Shown: in pieces, positions 56,250 to 64,000 of the stretch
Layout of the letters: each line of letters opens with the position of its first letter
Position numbering within the stretch: the first letter of the stretch is position 1
Source: Spirochaeta lutea
GTDB taxonomy: Bacteria; Spirochaetota; Spirochaetia; DSM-27196; Salinispiraceae
Direction of reading: 5' to 3'
NCBI RefSeq assembly: GCF_000758165.1
Contig: NZ_JNUP01000052.1
Span: 1-64,000, forward strand
Length of the DNA: 64,000 nt
Program-made: the position numbers and the translations under genes
The notes under the pieces: generated by a model
Told to the model about the DNA's origin: nothing
Seen by the model: only the letters and a program-made list of their open reading frames with translations
Database searches by the model: none

Positions 56250-58025
56250 ATGCATATGAAATTTATTGAGTTACCATTGCACTCCCAGCTGCAAGAGAGT
56301 ATTGCAGCGGCAGAATTTACCGATTGCACCCCCGTACAGGAGCTAACCATTCAGGCCGTGCTGCAGGGCAGGGACGTAACCGTCCAGTCCCAGACGGGTA
56401 CGGGAAAGACCGCAGCCTTTTTAATTCCCCTATTTGAACGTTTCTTAAAAGAGGATGAAGAAGGGAGGGCCGGATCAGGCCCCCGGGCGTTAATTGTGGC
56501 CCCCACTCGTGAGCTGGCCGAACAGATCAAGGATGAAGCAGTAATGTTAGGAAGTACCCTCCCGTTTAAGGCGGGGGCATTCTACGGCGGCGTGGGGTAT
56601 AAGGGCCAGGAGCAGATGATTGCAGCCGGGCTGGATATCATCATCGGCACCCCGGGGCGGCTGCTTGACTTCGAACGCTCAAAGAAGCTTGATTTTTCAC
56701 AGATCAAGTATCTTGTGGTTGATGAGGCGGACAGACTGTTTGATATGGGCTTTTATCCGGATTTGGTGTCGATTCTCCGGCGTATGCCTTCCAGGAAAAA
56801 CAGGCGGACCCTGCTCTTCAGCGCTACTATGAATACCCGGGTTATGAACATTGCTTGGGAGCATATGAACGAACCCCAGGATATTCAGATAGAACCGGAA
56901 CACATCACCGTGGAGAAAATCGATCAGAGCCTCTACCATGTAAGCCGGGAGGAAAAATTTCCCCTTCTTTTAGGGCTGCTCCGGAGTATTGAGCCCAAAA
57001 ATGCCCTCATTTTTACAAATACCAAGCGTGGTGCCGAAGAGGTTTCCAAGCGTTTGAAAATAAATGGGTATACCTGTGAATTTCTCATGGGTGATCTAGC
57101 CCAAAATAAGCGGTTGAAGATCATCGGTTCTCTAAAGCGTGGAGAGCTTCAGTTTCTGGTTGCCACCGATGTAGCGGCCCGGGGGCTCCATGTAGATGAT
57201 TTGGAACTTGTGGTGAACTATGATATTCCCGAAGATCCGGAGAACTATGTTCACCGGATCGGCCGGACCGCGAGGGCCGGAAAAACCGGCAGGGCGATCA
57301 GTTTTGCGGATGAGCGGTTTGTGTACGGACTTCCTGCCATAGAACAGCTCACTTCCATGAAAATTCCTGTTGCCCCCGTGGATGAATCCCTTTTCGGAGA
57401 GGATAAGAGCAAGGGCATGCGGATCCGCTATGACCGCGACGATAGCATACGGGCTCGGGGCGGGAAACCCCGGTCCTCTGAACGGGGAGGATCTCGGCGT
57501 CGGGATTCTCGGCCGGGTAAACCGGCTGCCACCCGTCCGGAGGGGATCGAACGAAAACCGAAAAATCCCCAGCGCGGCCCGAAACCGAGTCAGCCGAAGC
57601 ATAAACGCAGGGGACCGGCTCCTAGTGCCAATGTCGGGAGCCCCTCAAAGAGTGCGAGCCCCGAAGAGCGGCTGGCCTACTACCAGCAAAAATACGGAGA
57701 GGATTTTACCCTAAAATCAGGCCCCGCCGCCTCTCGGGTAGGAACCTCCGGAAAACCCGGTAAACCGGGGAAGGCAGCCAAGGGACCGAAGGCCGGCAAG
57801 GCAACACGGAGGGGAAAACCCGGCAAGACCCAGCAAAAACCGGCCACTGCCCCAAAAGGACAGAAGCCCGACACCCCCAAGGCAGCTGCAAAGACCAGGC
57901 CTGGGAGGGTAAAACAGAATCCCTCTCGGTCTGATCAAAATACCCCTAGAAATAAGGAATCCCAATCTGGTAAGGATACCAAGGGGTTTGTTGGATTTAT
58001 CAAGGGGCTGTTTGGCAAATCTTGA
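56250..58025 (+). CDS. DEAD-box RNA helicase with long basic tail
   Basis: The 591-residue protein starts at ATG 56250 (or 56256). The helicase core (about 1-370) has the Q motif region CTPVQELTIQAVL, motif I SQTGTGKTAAF, PTRELAEQ, motif II VDEADRLF, SAT, and motif VI HRIGRTARAG. The C-terminal 200 residues are disordered, very rich in Lys, Arg, Pro, Gly and Ser, with repeats such as GKPGK and GPKAGK, and should bind RNA non-specifically. The core resembles RhlE/CsdA types. It probably helps ribosome assembly or mRNA decay; rpsD follows 79 bp downstream with its own promoter over the stop codon. Confidence 0.94.
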   Translation: MHMKFIELPLHSQLQESIAAAEFTDCTPVQELTIQAVLQGRDVTVQSQTGTGKTAAFLIPLFERFLKEDEEGRAGSGPRALIVAPTRELAEQIKDEAVMLGSTLPFKAGAFYGGVGYKGQEQMIAAGLDIIIGTPGRLLDFERSKKLDFSQIKYLVVDEADRLFDMGFYPDLVSILRRMPSRKNRRTLLFSATMNTRVMNIAWEHMNEPQDIQIEPEHITVEKIDQSLYHVSREEKFPLLLGLLRSIEPKNALIFTNTKRGAEEVSKRLKINGYTCEFLMGDLAQNKRLKIIGSLKRGELQFLVATDVAARGLHVDDLELVVNYDIPEDPENYVHRIGRTARAGKTGRAISFADERFVYGLPAIEQLTSMKIPVAPVDESLFGEDKSKGMRIRYDRDDSIRARGGKPRSSERGGSRRRDSRPGKPAATRPEGIERKPKNPQRGPKPSQPKHKRRGPAPSANVGSPSKSASPEERLAYYQQKYGEDFTLKSGPAASRVGTSGKPGKPGKAAKGPKAGKATRRGKPGKTQQKPATAPKGQKPDTPKAAAKTRPGRVKQNPSRSDQNTPRNKESQSGKDTKGFVGFIKGLFGKS

Positions 58026-58050
58026 CATCCCCTAGGGATTCGTATAGCCT
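58022..58050 (+). promoter_or_regulatory. promoter of rpsD
   Basis: A perfect TTGACA (58022-58027) overlaps the helicase stop codon. It is followed by TATAGC at 15 bp or TAGCCT at 17 bp. TCCCCTAGGGA, an imperfect palindrome, occupies the spacer. Confidence 0.55.
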
Positions 58051-58067
58051 TTCAGACCACTACATAA

Positions 58068-58086
58068 GGTACCGAGTTCTGGTACC
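58068..58086 (+). promoter_or_regulatory. leader hairpin before rpsD
   Basis: GGTACC (58068-58073) and GGTACC (58081-58086), each self-complementary, can form a 6-bp stem around seven bases, ending 2 bp before the AAGGAG ribosome-binding site. S4 is a known translational autoregulator in other bacteria, so this leader structure is a candidate binding site; that is inference. Confidence 0.35.
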
Positions 58087-58104
58087 ATAAGGAGTTTCTT
58101 TTTT

Positions 58105-58719
58105 ATGGCAAAGAATAGTACTGCCAAAGGTAAGATTGTTCGTCGCTTCGGCATTAACATTTTTGGAAATGCGAAGTACGACCGGCTCTTGAAAAAGAAG
58201 CCCGCCCCTCCTGGAGAGCCCAAGAAGGGCCGGGTTCGTCAAACCGAGTACGGCCGGCAGCTGGCAGAAAAGCAGAAGGTAAAGTTCGCCTACGGACTTT
58301 CGGAGCGTCAGTTCAGAAACGTATTTGCTAAGGCAAAGCGGATGAAGGGCGTTGCGGGACATAATATGTTAATCCTTCTGGAGCGGCGACTGGACAATGT
58401 TGTATATCGGCTGGGGATGGCTGCAAGCCGGTCCCAGGCACGGCAATTGGTGAGCCACGGACATGTGTATCTGAACGGTCGGCGGGTGAATGTACCCTCC
58501 GCGTTGGTACGTCCCGGGGATGCGATTACCGCGAAACCCCGTGAAGCTACCAAGGAAATGCTGCGGCGTCAGATCGCAGAAAATAACCATCGGCCCATTC
58601 CGCCGTGGCTGAGTTTTTCTGCGGATGAACTGAGTGCATCGGTTTCTGTATACCCTACGCGGGATATGATTCCGACAATTGCAGAAGAGCAGATGATCGT
58701 CGAGTTCTACTCGAAGTAA
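58105..58719 (+). CDS. rpsD: 30S ribosomal protein S4
   Basis: The 204-residue primary 16S-binding protein has the N-terminal RRFGINIFGNAKYDRLLKKK region, the family's YGLSERQFRNVF and the S4 RNA-binding motif LERRLDNVVYRLGMAASRSQ with ARQLVSHGHVYLNGRRVNVP. The N-terminal zinc-type cysteines are missing (C-minus form). It is not placed in the usual rpoA-rpsK-rpsD cluster but stands alone with its own promoter and terminator. AAGGAG precedes the ATG. Confidence 0.98.
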   Translation: MAKNSTAKGKIVRRFGINIFGNAKYDRLLKKKPAPPGEPKKGRVRQTEYGRQLAEKQKVKFAYGLSERQFRNVFAKAKRMKGVAGHNMLILLERRLDNVVYRLGMAASRSQARQLVSHGHVYLNGRRVNVPSALVRPGDAITAKPREATKEMLRRQIAENNHRPIPPWLSFSADELSASVSVYPTRDMIPTIAEEQMIVEFYSK

Positions 58720-58772
58720 TTCTTACCGCTTCAATCCCGGGGAGTTCTGTTCCTGGGATTCTTGTTTCAAAG

Positions 58773-58807
58773 AGCCTTCCAACCTTCGGGTCGGGAGGCT
58801 TTTTTTG
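58773..58807 (+). terminator. terminator behind rpsD
   Basis: A 12-bp stem with a TTCG tetraloop (AGCCTTCCAACC / GGTCGGGAGGCT, one mismatch) is followed by seven T residues. Confidence 0.93.
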
Positions 58808-58827
58808 CACGTGCCTAAAGGACTGTA

Positions 58828-58932
58828 TAGTTCGCAAAAGGTTGAACCATTGCGCCTCGGTGACACCATCCATGGGCGGAATTATCGATTGCTCCGCCTT
58901 ATCTGGTGTAGTTTCCAACCTTTCGCCTTCGA
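58828..58932 (-). repeat. 105-bp palindromic intergenic element, copy F
   Basis: On the plus strand it begins TAGTTCGCAAAAGGTTGAA. Read on the minus strand from the other end, GAAAGGTTGGAAACTACACC and AGATAAGG match the left half of copies B and D. The end near 58932 is diverged. The rest of the 58720-59161 gap (beyond 58932) shows no gene. Confidence 0.8.
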
Positions 58933-59161
58933 TGGACGGTATCGGCTACTATCCCATGGATCCCGAGCCAATTGTAGCAGCCACTTCTGTAATAGACTCT
59001 TTATTTTGCTCACTTACAAGAAAATAGACGTTAGCGGGTATATTCCGGTGGAAAGATCGCCGGGGAGGAATTACTATAGGTACAGACCCCGAAACACCTA
59101 TCCCAGTCCTGGCGCCGTACCAATGGTCCAAGCCTGGGATAATACGATGTGAGGAGATACC

Positions 59162-60511
59162 GTGCGTAAGCTAGCTGTTTTTAGTACAGACCAGGACCTG
59201 AACGACAGGGTGGTGCAGATCTGTAGGAAATACCAAAACTTTTTTGAGCCCCAGGTGGTAACCAGCGGACAGGAAGCCTTGGAATTTTTAAAGTATGAGC
59301 TCCCGGATATCAGCTTGATTCACTTTTCCGACCAAGAGATAGACACCACAGCCTTGTTGGATGAAATCCGTCAGGATCCCTGGTTGCACTACGGTGGTAT
59401 TGTGATGGTTCATAATCTTAAGGACCGGCCCCGGGTAGGGGAGGTGGTGAAGGATCTGAACGTTATTGCCACCATGAGCCGGTCTGAATTTGTCCGGGGC
59501 TTTTTCCGTGTGCTGCGGATATTGCTGCAGAACCGGCAGATTCTCTTCCAGCGGGATTTACAGCGCTATCTGCTCAAGAGCATATCCGGAACCCTGGTTA
59601 TGGATAATGATCCCTTTAATGTGGGAACCTATGCCAACCTCATACCCAACTACCTTTACAATATCAACTATCTGAACCGGGAGGGGCGTGAGGGGCTGCA
59701 TGTAGCCCTGTTTGAGATGTTGATGAATGCCGTGGAGCATGGAAACTGCAATATCACCTACGATGAGAAATCCCATTGGCTCAATAAACACGGGGATATT
59801 CTTGATCTCATCCGCCAGAAGTGCACCGATCCGGAGATACGCAGGAAAAAGGTTCACTTTTCCTACCGGATTACCCCCGACCGCTCCTACTACTCCATCC
59901 GCGATGAGGGAACCGGCTTTGATTGGCGATCCCGGCTGAAACCCCAAGAGGGTAGAGAAATGGATCTTCACGGCCGGGGCATACTCATGACGGGGGTGTA
60001 TGTAGAAAACCTGGGATACAACCCTGAGGGAAACCAGGTGAGTTTTGAGATCCGTCATCAACCCATGGAGAGTAATGTGGTTCCCTCGATCTTCAGTGAT
60101 CAGGGCGAGATAGTGTTTCGTGACGGTGATGTGGTCTTCCATGAGGGCGAGCAGTCCAATTTTTTATACTACATCGTCTCCGGTTCGTTGGTAATCTACA
60201 GCGGGGGAAAGCAGGTTTCTACCCTCACCCCGGATGATATTTTTCTGGGAGAGATGTCCTTCCTGCTCTCGAATAAGCGGTCGGCAACGGTGGTCTCCAG
60301 CGGTACCAGTGTGCTGATTAAGGTGAGCAAGAACTCCTTTGTGAACAGTATAAAAGCCCAGCCTCACTACGGTATCCTCCTAGCCAGGTTGTTGGCTGCC
60401 AGGATTGACCGGCTGAACGGGCATATGTCACGGCTCCAGGCTCGGATGGATAGTATGAACCTGGCTGATCCGGAGATTGATGAGATGAGCAGCGTTACTG
60501 CTGTGCAGTAA
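59162..60511 (+). CDS. pseudo-receiver / RsbW-type ATPase / cyclic-nucleotide-binding regulator
   Basis: The GTG start follows GAGGAG. The 449-residue cytoplasmic protein has three parts. Residues 1-125 fold like a receiver but lack the phosphoacceptor Asp (LIHFSDQEID at that strand) and the conserved Lys, so it is a pseudo-receiver. Residues about 160-305 form a HATPase_c domain of the anti-sigma/RsbW kind, with N box FEMLMNAVEHGN, DEGTGFDW and HGRGILM, and no histidine phosphoacceptor domain. Residues about 320-430 form a cyclic-nucleotide-binding domain whose phosphate cassette LGEMSFLLSNKRSAT keeps the Glu and Arg needed for cAMP/cGMP. It may thus couple a cyclic nucleotide to serine phosphorylation or protein capture. 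Confidence 0.85.
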   Translation: MRKLAVFSTDQDLNDRVVQICRKYQNFFEPQVVTSGQEALEFLKYELPDISLIHFSDQEIDTTALLDEIRQDPWLHYGGIVMVHNLKDRPRVGEVVKDLNVIATMSRSEFVRGFFRVLRILLQNRQILFQRDLQRYLLKSISGTLVMDNDPFNVGTYANLIPNYLYNINYLNREGREGLHVALFEMLMNAVEHGNCNITYDEKSHWLNKHGDILDLIRQKCTDPEIRRKKVHFSYRITPDRSYYSIRDEGTGFDWRSRLKPQEGREMDLHGRGILMTGVYVENLGYNPEGNQVSFEIRHQPMESNVVPSIFSDQGEIVFRDGDVVFHEGEQSNFLYYIVSGSLVIYSGGKQVSTLTPDDIFLGEMSFLLSNKRSATVVSSGTSVLIKVSKNSFVNSIKAQPHYGILLARLLAARIDRLNGHMSRLQARMDSMNLADPEIDEMSSVTAVQ

Positions 60512-60520
60512 ATCTATGCG

Positions 60521-60625
60521 TAGTGTGTAAAAGGCTGAAACTATTCAGCCTGGCACCACCATAGCTGGACTAGTTTCCTGTCTATGCTACTATCTCCGGC
60601 GAAGTGTACAACCTTTCGCGCAATA
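60521..60625 (-). repeat. 105-bp palindromic intergenic element, copy G
   Basis: The element begins TAGTGTGTAAAAGGCTGAA and ends TACAACCTTTCGCGCAATA, exactly 105 bp like copies B and D. It lies 9 bp behind the stop codon of the preceding gene. Read on the minus strand its ACACTTCGCCGGAGATAG block matches the left half of the plus-oriented copies. Confidence 0.85.
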
Positions 60626-60969
60626 CCAATTCTATGCCGGATGCCCAGGAAGGGATTACCGGACTCCTGTGGGGCCCCGGCCTGTGGTTTCCCAGAGTGA
60701 CGCACCCTGGAAACGAAGCAATCACGGTGTGGCGGTCCTGAACCACCGTGGAGGCATTGCCCTGAGGGCTATCGGGAACGAGGAACCTCCATGGGTTCGC
60801 GGGTGGTGAATCTAGGCTTGGTAAATCGGGATAGGGGGGTGCTGTCTGGTACGTTCTCCTGGGCGAAACGTCGTTTCATACCCCAGCTATAGCAGCGTCA
60901 TCCTAGTAACAACCCAGGGATAGCCGTACCGGCACGAATGGTTGGTATCCCGTGGACTCCATAGGAGGA
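60626..60969. other. gene-free stretch
   Basis: No gene is seen in these 344 bp. CACGGTG and CACCGTG (near 60731-60758) can form a hairpin. GC content is even and there is no codon-like periodicity that I can see; a structured RNA cannot be excluded. Confidence 0.45.
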
Positions 60970-61254
60970 CTAGGAAACCGGTTGGTCGGCTTGGTTAATG
61001 ACAGCCGTATACCCAATACGATCCACCAGCTCAATGATACGTTCCAGGGTTTCGGGGTTGCCGTCGTAGTCCAGTTGGATTTGACTGGTATTGCGGTCTA
61101 CGAAGCATTCATGGACTCCCTTTAACTTTGAGCCCACGTGTTCGATGGTGTATACGCAGGATGTACAGGTTGCGCCATCTACATCCAGTACGGCATGTTT
61201 CATTGTTTCCGGGGACGGAGCAGTCGGTTCTGATGATCGTTTTCTTCCAAACAT
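60970..61254 (-). CDS. heavy-metal-associated (HMA) domain protein
   Basis: ATG 61254 is chosen; a GTG at 61275 would add seven hydrophobic residues. The 94-residue protein has a short Ser/Pro-rich leader and one HMA domain with the metal-binding GATCTSCVYTIE (CxxC at about residues 30-33). The rest follows the babbab pattern (VHECFVDRNTSQIQLDYD, ERIIELVDRIGYTAVI). It most likely binds copper(I) as a chaperone or regulator partner. No CopA-type ATPase or copper regulator lies in the window. It stands alone between two intergenic stretches. Confidence 0.85.
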   Translation of the reverse strand: MFGRKRSSEPTAPSPETMKHAVLDVDGATCTSCVYTIEHVGSKLKGVHECFVDRNTSQIQLDYDGNPETLERIIELVDRIGYTAVINQADQPVS

Positions 61255-61329
61255 GGGTAAAATATACAAAAACACTCAGGAATAAACAAGGTGTTCCAGG
61301 ACGCAATAGTTGTGAATCTGCCCGGCCGC

Positions 61330-62112
61330 CTAGGTAGTTATGATGGGGTGTTCCAGATGGTCCAAGCGGTTTTGATAAACGATGCGGGTGGAACCTGGAA
61401 CAAGATCTACCCTGGTGATTCCGCAATTATTGGTAGAAAACCATAGGGATTCGATATCGGGAATACCGCAGAGTTCGGCCAGAACCAGAACTATGAACCA
61501 GCAATGGCTTACGACGGCTACCCGGTGGTTTGTAGCAGCGTGGCGTTCTTTCAAACTCGCTACCCATTTCCGGGCGCGCATGCGGGCCTGTTCCGGGGAT
61601 TCTTGGGGTGCATGGTTCCACCATCCTGTGTCGGGACCATGGGCTGCTTCAAGTTCTGCCAGGTGTCCCTCGGTCTCGGGATCCAGGACAGCCCCGGGGT
61701 AGGTGGTGAGTATCTCCTTCCGGGAGAGTCCGGGTCGGGGTACCCTGGCATCCATCTCGGGGAAATAGGTAGTTATTCCCCCAACCTCGTGAATCCGATG
61801 CCATAAAACAGGCTTTAAGCCGGTGGCATGACCAATCTCGGCTGCAGTCTGCAGTGCCCTGGTTAACAGACTGGCGTAGATATGGGTCAGGCCGTACCCT
61901 AGGTGATTGTAATGATCCCAGCCCCAGAATTGTTCATTTTCAGAGGGGTCGTAGGGCTGTTTCGGCTTGGCGAGATGGCCTCCTACCTTCCTGGCCTGGA
62001 GATGTCCCGTTTTGGTAAGGGGCGGATCGGGATTTCGCAGGGTATCGCCATCAGATGCATTATCCAGTTCGTTGTTCTTTGATTGGCCGTGACGGATGAG
62101 GTAGAGTTCCAT
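61330..62112 (-). CDS. histidine phosphatase (phosphoglycerate-mutase-like) family protein
   Basis: The start is ATG 62112 (MELYLIRHGQ); an upstream frame extension lacks support. The 260-residue protein has the phosphohistidine motif LIRHGQSKNNE (His8), an acid in the middle part, and the second catalytic His in VAVVSHCWF (about residue 206). Family members act on sugar phosphates or other small phosphates, and this sequence does not tell which. The region between residues 25 and 90 carries an insertion (ASDGDTLRNPDPPLT, ENEQFWGWDHYNH) unlike standard GpmB proteins. It diverges from the ABC-F gene. Confidence 0.88.
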   Translation of the reverse strand: MELYLIRHGQSKNNELDNASDGDTLRNPDPPLTKTGHLQARKVGGHLAKPKQPYDPSENEQFWGWDHYNHLGYGLTHIYASLLTRALQTAAEIGHATGLKPVLWHRIHEVGGITTYFPEMDARVPRPGLSRKEILTTYPGAVLDPETEGHLAELEAAHGPDTGWWNHAPQESPEQARMRARKWVASLKERHAATNHRVAVVSHCWFIVLVLAELCGIPDIESLWFSTNNCGITRVDLVPGSTRIVYQNRLDHLEHPIITT

Positions 62113-62160
62113 AGGTATGACTATGCAGGGGGGCGGTGGTAATGTCAATAATGAGGAACC

Positions 62161-62189
62161 TTGACAGATCGCTCATTGCCGGGTACAAA
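62161..62189 (+). promoter_or_regulatory. promoter of the ABC-F gene
   Basis: A perfect TTGACA (62161-62166) and TACAAA (62184-62189) are 17 bp apart. The transcript would have a leader of about 150 bases, which contains a 19-codon frame (62233-62292) without a clear ribosome-binding site. Confidence 0.6.
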
Positions 62190-62343
62190 GGAGCATTCTA
62201 ACGCGCAGTACCGAAGACCCCGGCGCTTACCCATGAAGTATTCAGGTCGAACTGAGAATGCAGCCCAGAGGGTCTGGCTTGTGAACACATAATCCCACAT
62301 AAACGTTCCACATACAACGCGAAGTATATTGAAGGAGTTGCCG

Positions 62344-63978
62344 GTGATTACCGTATCAGATCTAAGTTTAACCTTTGGAACAAAGCCCCTCTTCAAAGAG
62401 GTCAACCTCAAATTTACGCCGGGAAACTGTTACGGCGTAATCGGCGCCAATGGCGCAGGAAAATCCACCTTTTTAAAGGTATTGTCCGGCGAGCTGGATA
62501 ACTTTTCCGGCGAAGTCTCTATCGCTCCGGGGCTTCGGATGTCCGTGTTAGGCCAGAACCAATACGCCTACGACGAACATTCGGTCATCCATACGGTGAT
62601 TATGGGAAATAAGACCCTCTACGACATTATGGTTGAGAGGGAAACCCTCTATAGCAAGTCGGACCTGACTGAAGAAGAAGGAATGAGGGTAGGGGAGATT
62701 GAAGGGCTGTTCGGTGAAATGGGAGGGTACGAAGCTGAGGCGGAAGCATCCATCCTTCTCTCCGGGCTCGGCATTGAAGAGTCTCTCCATTACCAGCAAA
62801 TGGGAGATCTCGAAGGAAGTCAGAAGGTTCGTGTGTTGCTTGCCCAGGCCCTCTTTGGGAATCCTGATATTCTTCTCTTGGACGAACCCACAAACCACCT
62901 GGATCTTGAGTCCATAAACTGGCTGGAGGATTTTCTCAGCAAGTTTGAAAACACCGTCATTGTGGTAAGCCATGACAGACACTTTTTGAACCAGGTTTGT
63001 ACCCACATCTGTGATGTAGACTACGGAAATATCCGGATGTATGTGGGAAACTACGACTTCTGGTACCAGGCAAGCCAGCTGATCGCCAAGCAAAAAAAAG
63101 ACGAAAAACGCCGGGCCGAGGATAAGGCCGCAGAGTTGAAAGAGTTCATCCAACGATTCAGTTCCAATGCCTCCAAGGCAAAACAGGCCACCAGCCGGAA
63201 AAAACTCTTGGAAAAACTGGATCTGGGAGATCTGCCTGCCACCAGCCGCCGCTTCCCCTACGTAGGATTCAAGCCCGAACGGGAATGCGGAAAGATCGTC
63301 CTGGAGGTTCGTAACCTGAAAAAGGCGGATGAACAAGAAACCCTCTTGGATAACTTCAGCCTAACGGTCAACCGGGGAGACAAAATAGCCTTCGTCGGCC
63401 CTCAGAACGCCGCGAAAACCGCCTTCTTCGAGATTATCGGCGGCGAGGATACCCCCGAAGCAGGTGAGTATGAATGGGGAGTGACCATAACCACGAGCTA
63501 CTTTCCCAAGAATAACGGCCGCTACTTTACCTCGGATATGACCATTGTGGACTGGCTTTCCCAATACAGCCCCGTTACCGATGAAGCCTACGTCCGGGGG
63601 TTCCTGGGGCGGATGCTCTTCAGCGGCGAGGATGCCCTCAAACCGGTGAAGGTGCTTTCGGGGGGCGAAAAGGTTCGTTGTCTTCTCTCCAAGATGATGC
63701 TCTCCGGGGCGAACACCCTGATTTTGGACGAACCTACCAACCACCTGGATCTGGAGTCGATAACCGCATTGAACAACGGCCTCATCGAGTTTCCCGAGGT
63801 CGTTCTCTTCAACAGCCACGACCATCAGTTCATATCCTCTATTGCAAATCGGATCGTGGAATTTGCTCCCGGGGGCATTATCGATCGCATGATGCCCTTC
63901 GATGAGTACATGGCCAGCAAGGAAATCATCGCCCTTCGGGATGAGCTATGGCATGGTCACCAACGGGTCCAGATTTAA
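62344..63978 (+). CDS. ABC-F family ATPase (YbiT-like)
   Basis: The start is GTG 62344, 7 bp behind AAGGAG; an upstream TTG overlaps that site. The 544-residue soluble protein has two ABC modules and no membrane segments. The first has Walker A GANGAGKSTFL, a signature region replaced by MGDLEGSQKVRVLLAQALFG, and Walker B LLLDEPTNHLD. The linker (about 240-315) is basic and helical, as in translation factors of this family. The second has an altered Walker A, GPQNAAKTAFF, which keeps Lys-Thr, and a normal LSGGEKVRC and LILDEPTNHLD. ABC-F proteins act on the ribosome E site; the YbiT type is of general, not resistance, function as far as known. The weak first signature motif is notable. Confidence 0.92.
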   Translation: MITVSDLSLTFGTKPLFKEVNLKFTPGNCYGVIGANGAGKSTFLKVLSGELDNFSGEVSIAPGLRMSVLGQNQYAYDEHSVIHTVIMGNKTLYDIMVERETLYSKSDLTEEEGMRVGEIEGLFGEMGGYEAEAEASILLSGLGIEESLHYQQMGDLEGSQKVRVLLAQALFGNPDILLLDEPTNHLDLESINWLEDFLSKFENTVIVVSHDRHFLNQVCTHICDVDYGNIRMYVGNYDFWYQASQLIAKQKKDEKRRAEDKAAELKEFIQRFSSNASKAKQATSRKKLLEKLDLGDLPATSRRFPYVGFKPERECGKIVLEVRNLKKADEQETLLDNFSLTVNRGDKIAFVGPQNAAKTAFFEIIGGEDTPEAGEYEWGVTITTSYFPKNNGRYFTSDMTIVDWLSQYSPVTDEAYVRGFLGRMLFSGEDALKPVKVLSGGEKVRCLLSKMMLSGANTLILDEPTNHLDLESITALNNGLIEFPEVVLFNSHDHQFISSIANRIVEFAPGGIIDRMMPFDEYMASKEIIALRDELWHGHQRVQI

Positions 63979-64000
63979 CCCCTGGGGTATGGCCGGGGAG

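Noticed and set aside
63400-63435. Altered second Walker A motif in the ABC-F protein as a sign of inactivity
   Set aside because: Members of this subfamily often carry an Asn/Ala version of the loop, and Lys-Thr, signature and Walker B are intact.

Overview
The window reads as a stretch of chromosome from a free-living, moderately GC-rich spirochaete (Spirochaeta/Alkalispirochaeta-like; inferred, not proven). Reasons: an rRNA operon end, many lipoprotein and 7TMR-DISM-type signalling genes, one polypeptide carrying both the TIGR03960 radical-SAM part and the TIGR03936/DUF2344 part, a complete AmmeMemoRadiSam trio, a tig-clpP-clpX-lon cluster and several exported proteins of no recognised family. 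No phage, plasmid, CRISPR array or intact insertion sequence was found.

Layout. 1-3041: 23S rRNA (5' end cut off by the window) and 5S rRNA, followed by a nested inverted-repeat block and a gene-free stretch. 3703-9450: an AT-richer, all-plus cluster of five exported products: a frameshifted lipoprotein gene, a lipase-like hydrolase, a beta-propeller lipoprotein, a small lipoprotein and an M30-like zinc metallopeptidase. 9736-15566: TetR regulator, FMN-binding membrane protein, DUF4097 lipoprotein, FHA protein, PEP carboxylase and a TPR protein. 16250-24781 (minus): sensor kinase, stand-alone receiver, receiver-adenylate cyclase, B12/radical-SAM protein and a hybrid kinase with receiver and Hpt. 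25024-27806: AmmeMemoRadiSam genes B, A and radical SAM. 28075-31915 (minus): tRNA-Leu(GAG), oligoendopeptidase F, RdgB and a protein that looks like a very divergent sigma factor. 32304-35109: ornithine carbamoyltransferase, an exported protein and an NrnA-like DHH phosphoesterase. 35130-40966 (minus): lon, clpX, clpP and tig. 41112-41724 (minus): tRNAs Gly, Leu, Lys, Arg and His under one promoter, downstream of a RarA fusion protein. 44049-48370: a large exported protein of unknown function and a propeller lipoprotein. 48687-51458 (minus): an orphan ABC ATPase with an exported and a coiled-coil partner. 51572-56214: a sugar ABC transporter with operator, attenuating terminator and LacI regulator. 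56250-60511: DEAD-box helicase, rpsD and a pseudo-receiver/HATPase/cyclic-nucleotide-binding regulator. 60970-63978: metal-binding HMA protein, histidine phosphatase and an ABC-F ATPase.

The most notable unlisted structure is a family of about 105-bp palindromic intergenic elements. At least six copies occur in 64 kb, ending in TAGTGCGCAAAAGGTTGTA and its complement. They look like a mariner/IS630-type MITE. Other points of interest are the adenylate cyclase and cyclic-nucleotide receptor in the same neighbourhood, the sigma-like protein, in-frame minisatellites in exported proteins, and a clear double operator over the start of the sugar-transport operon.
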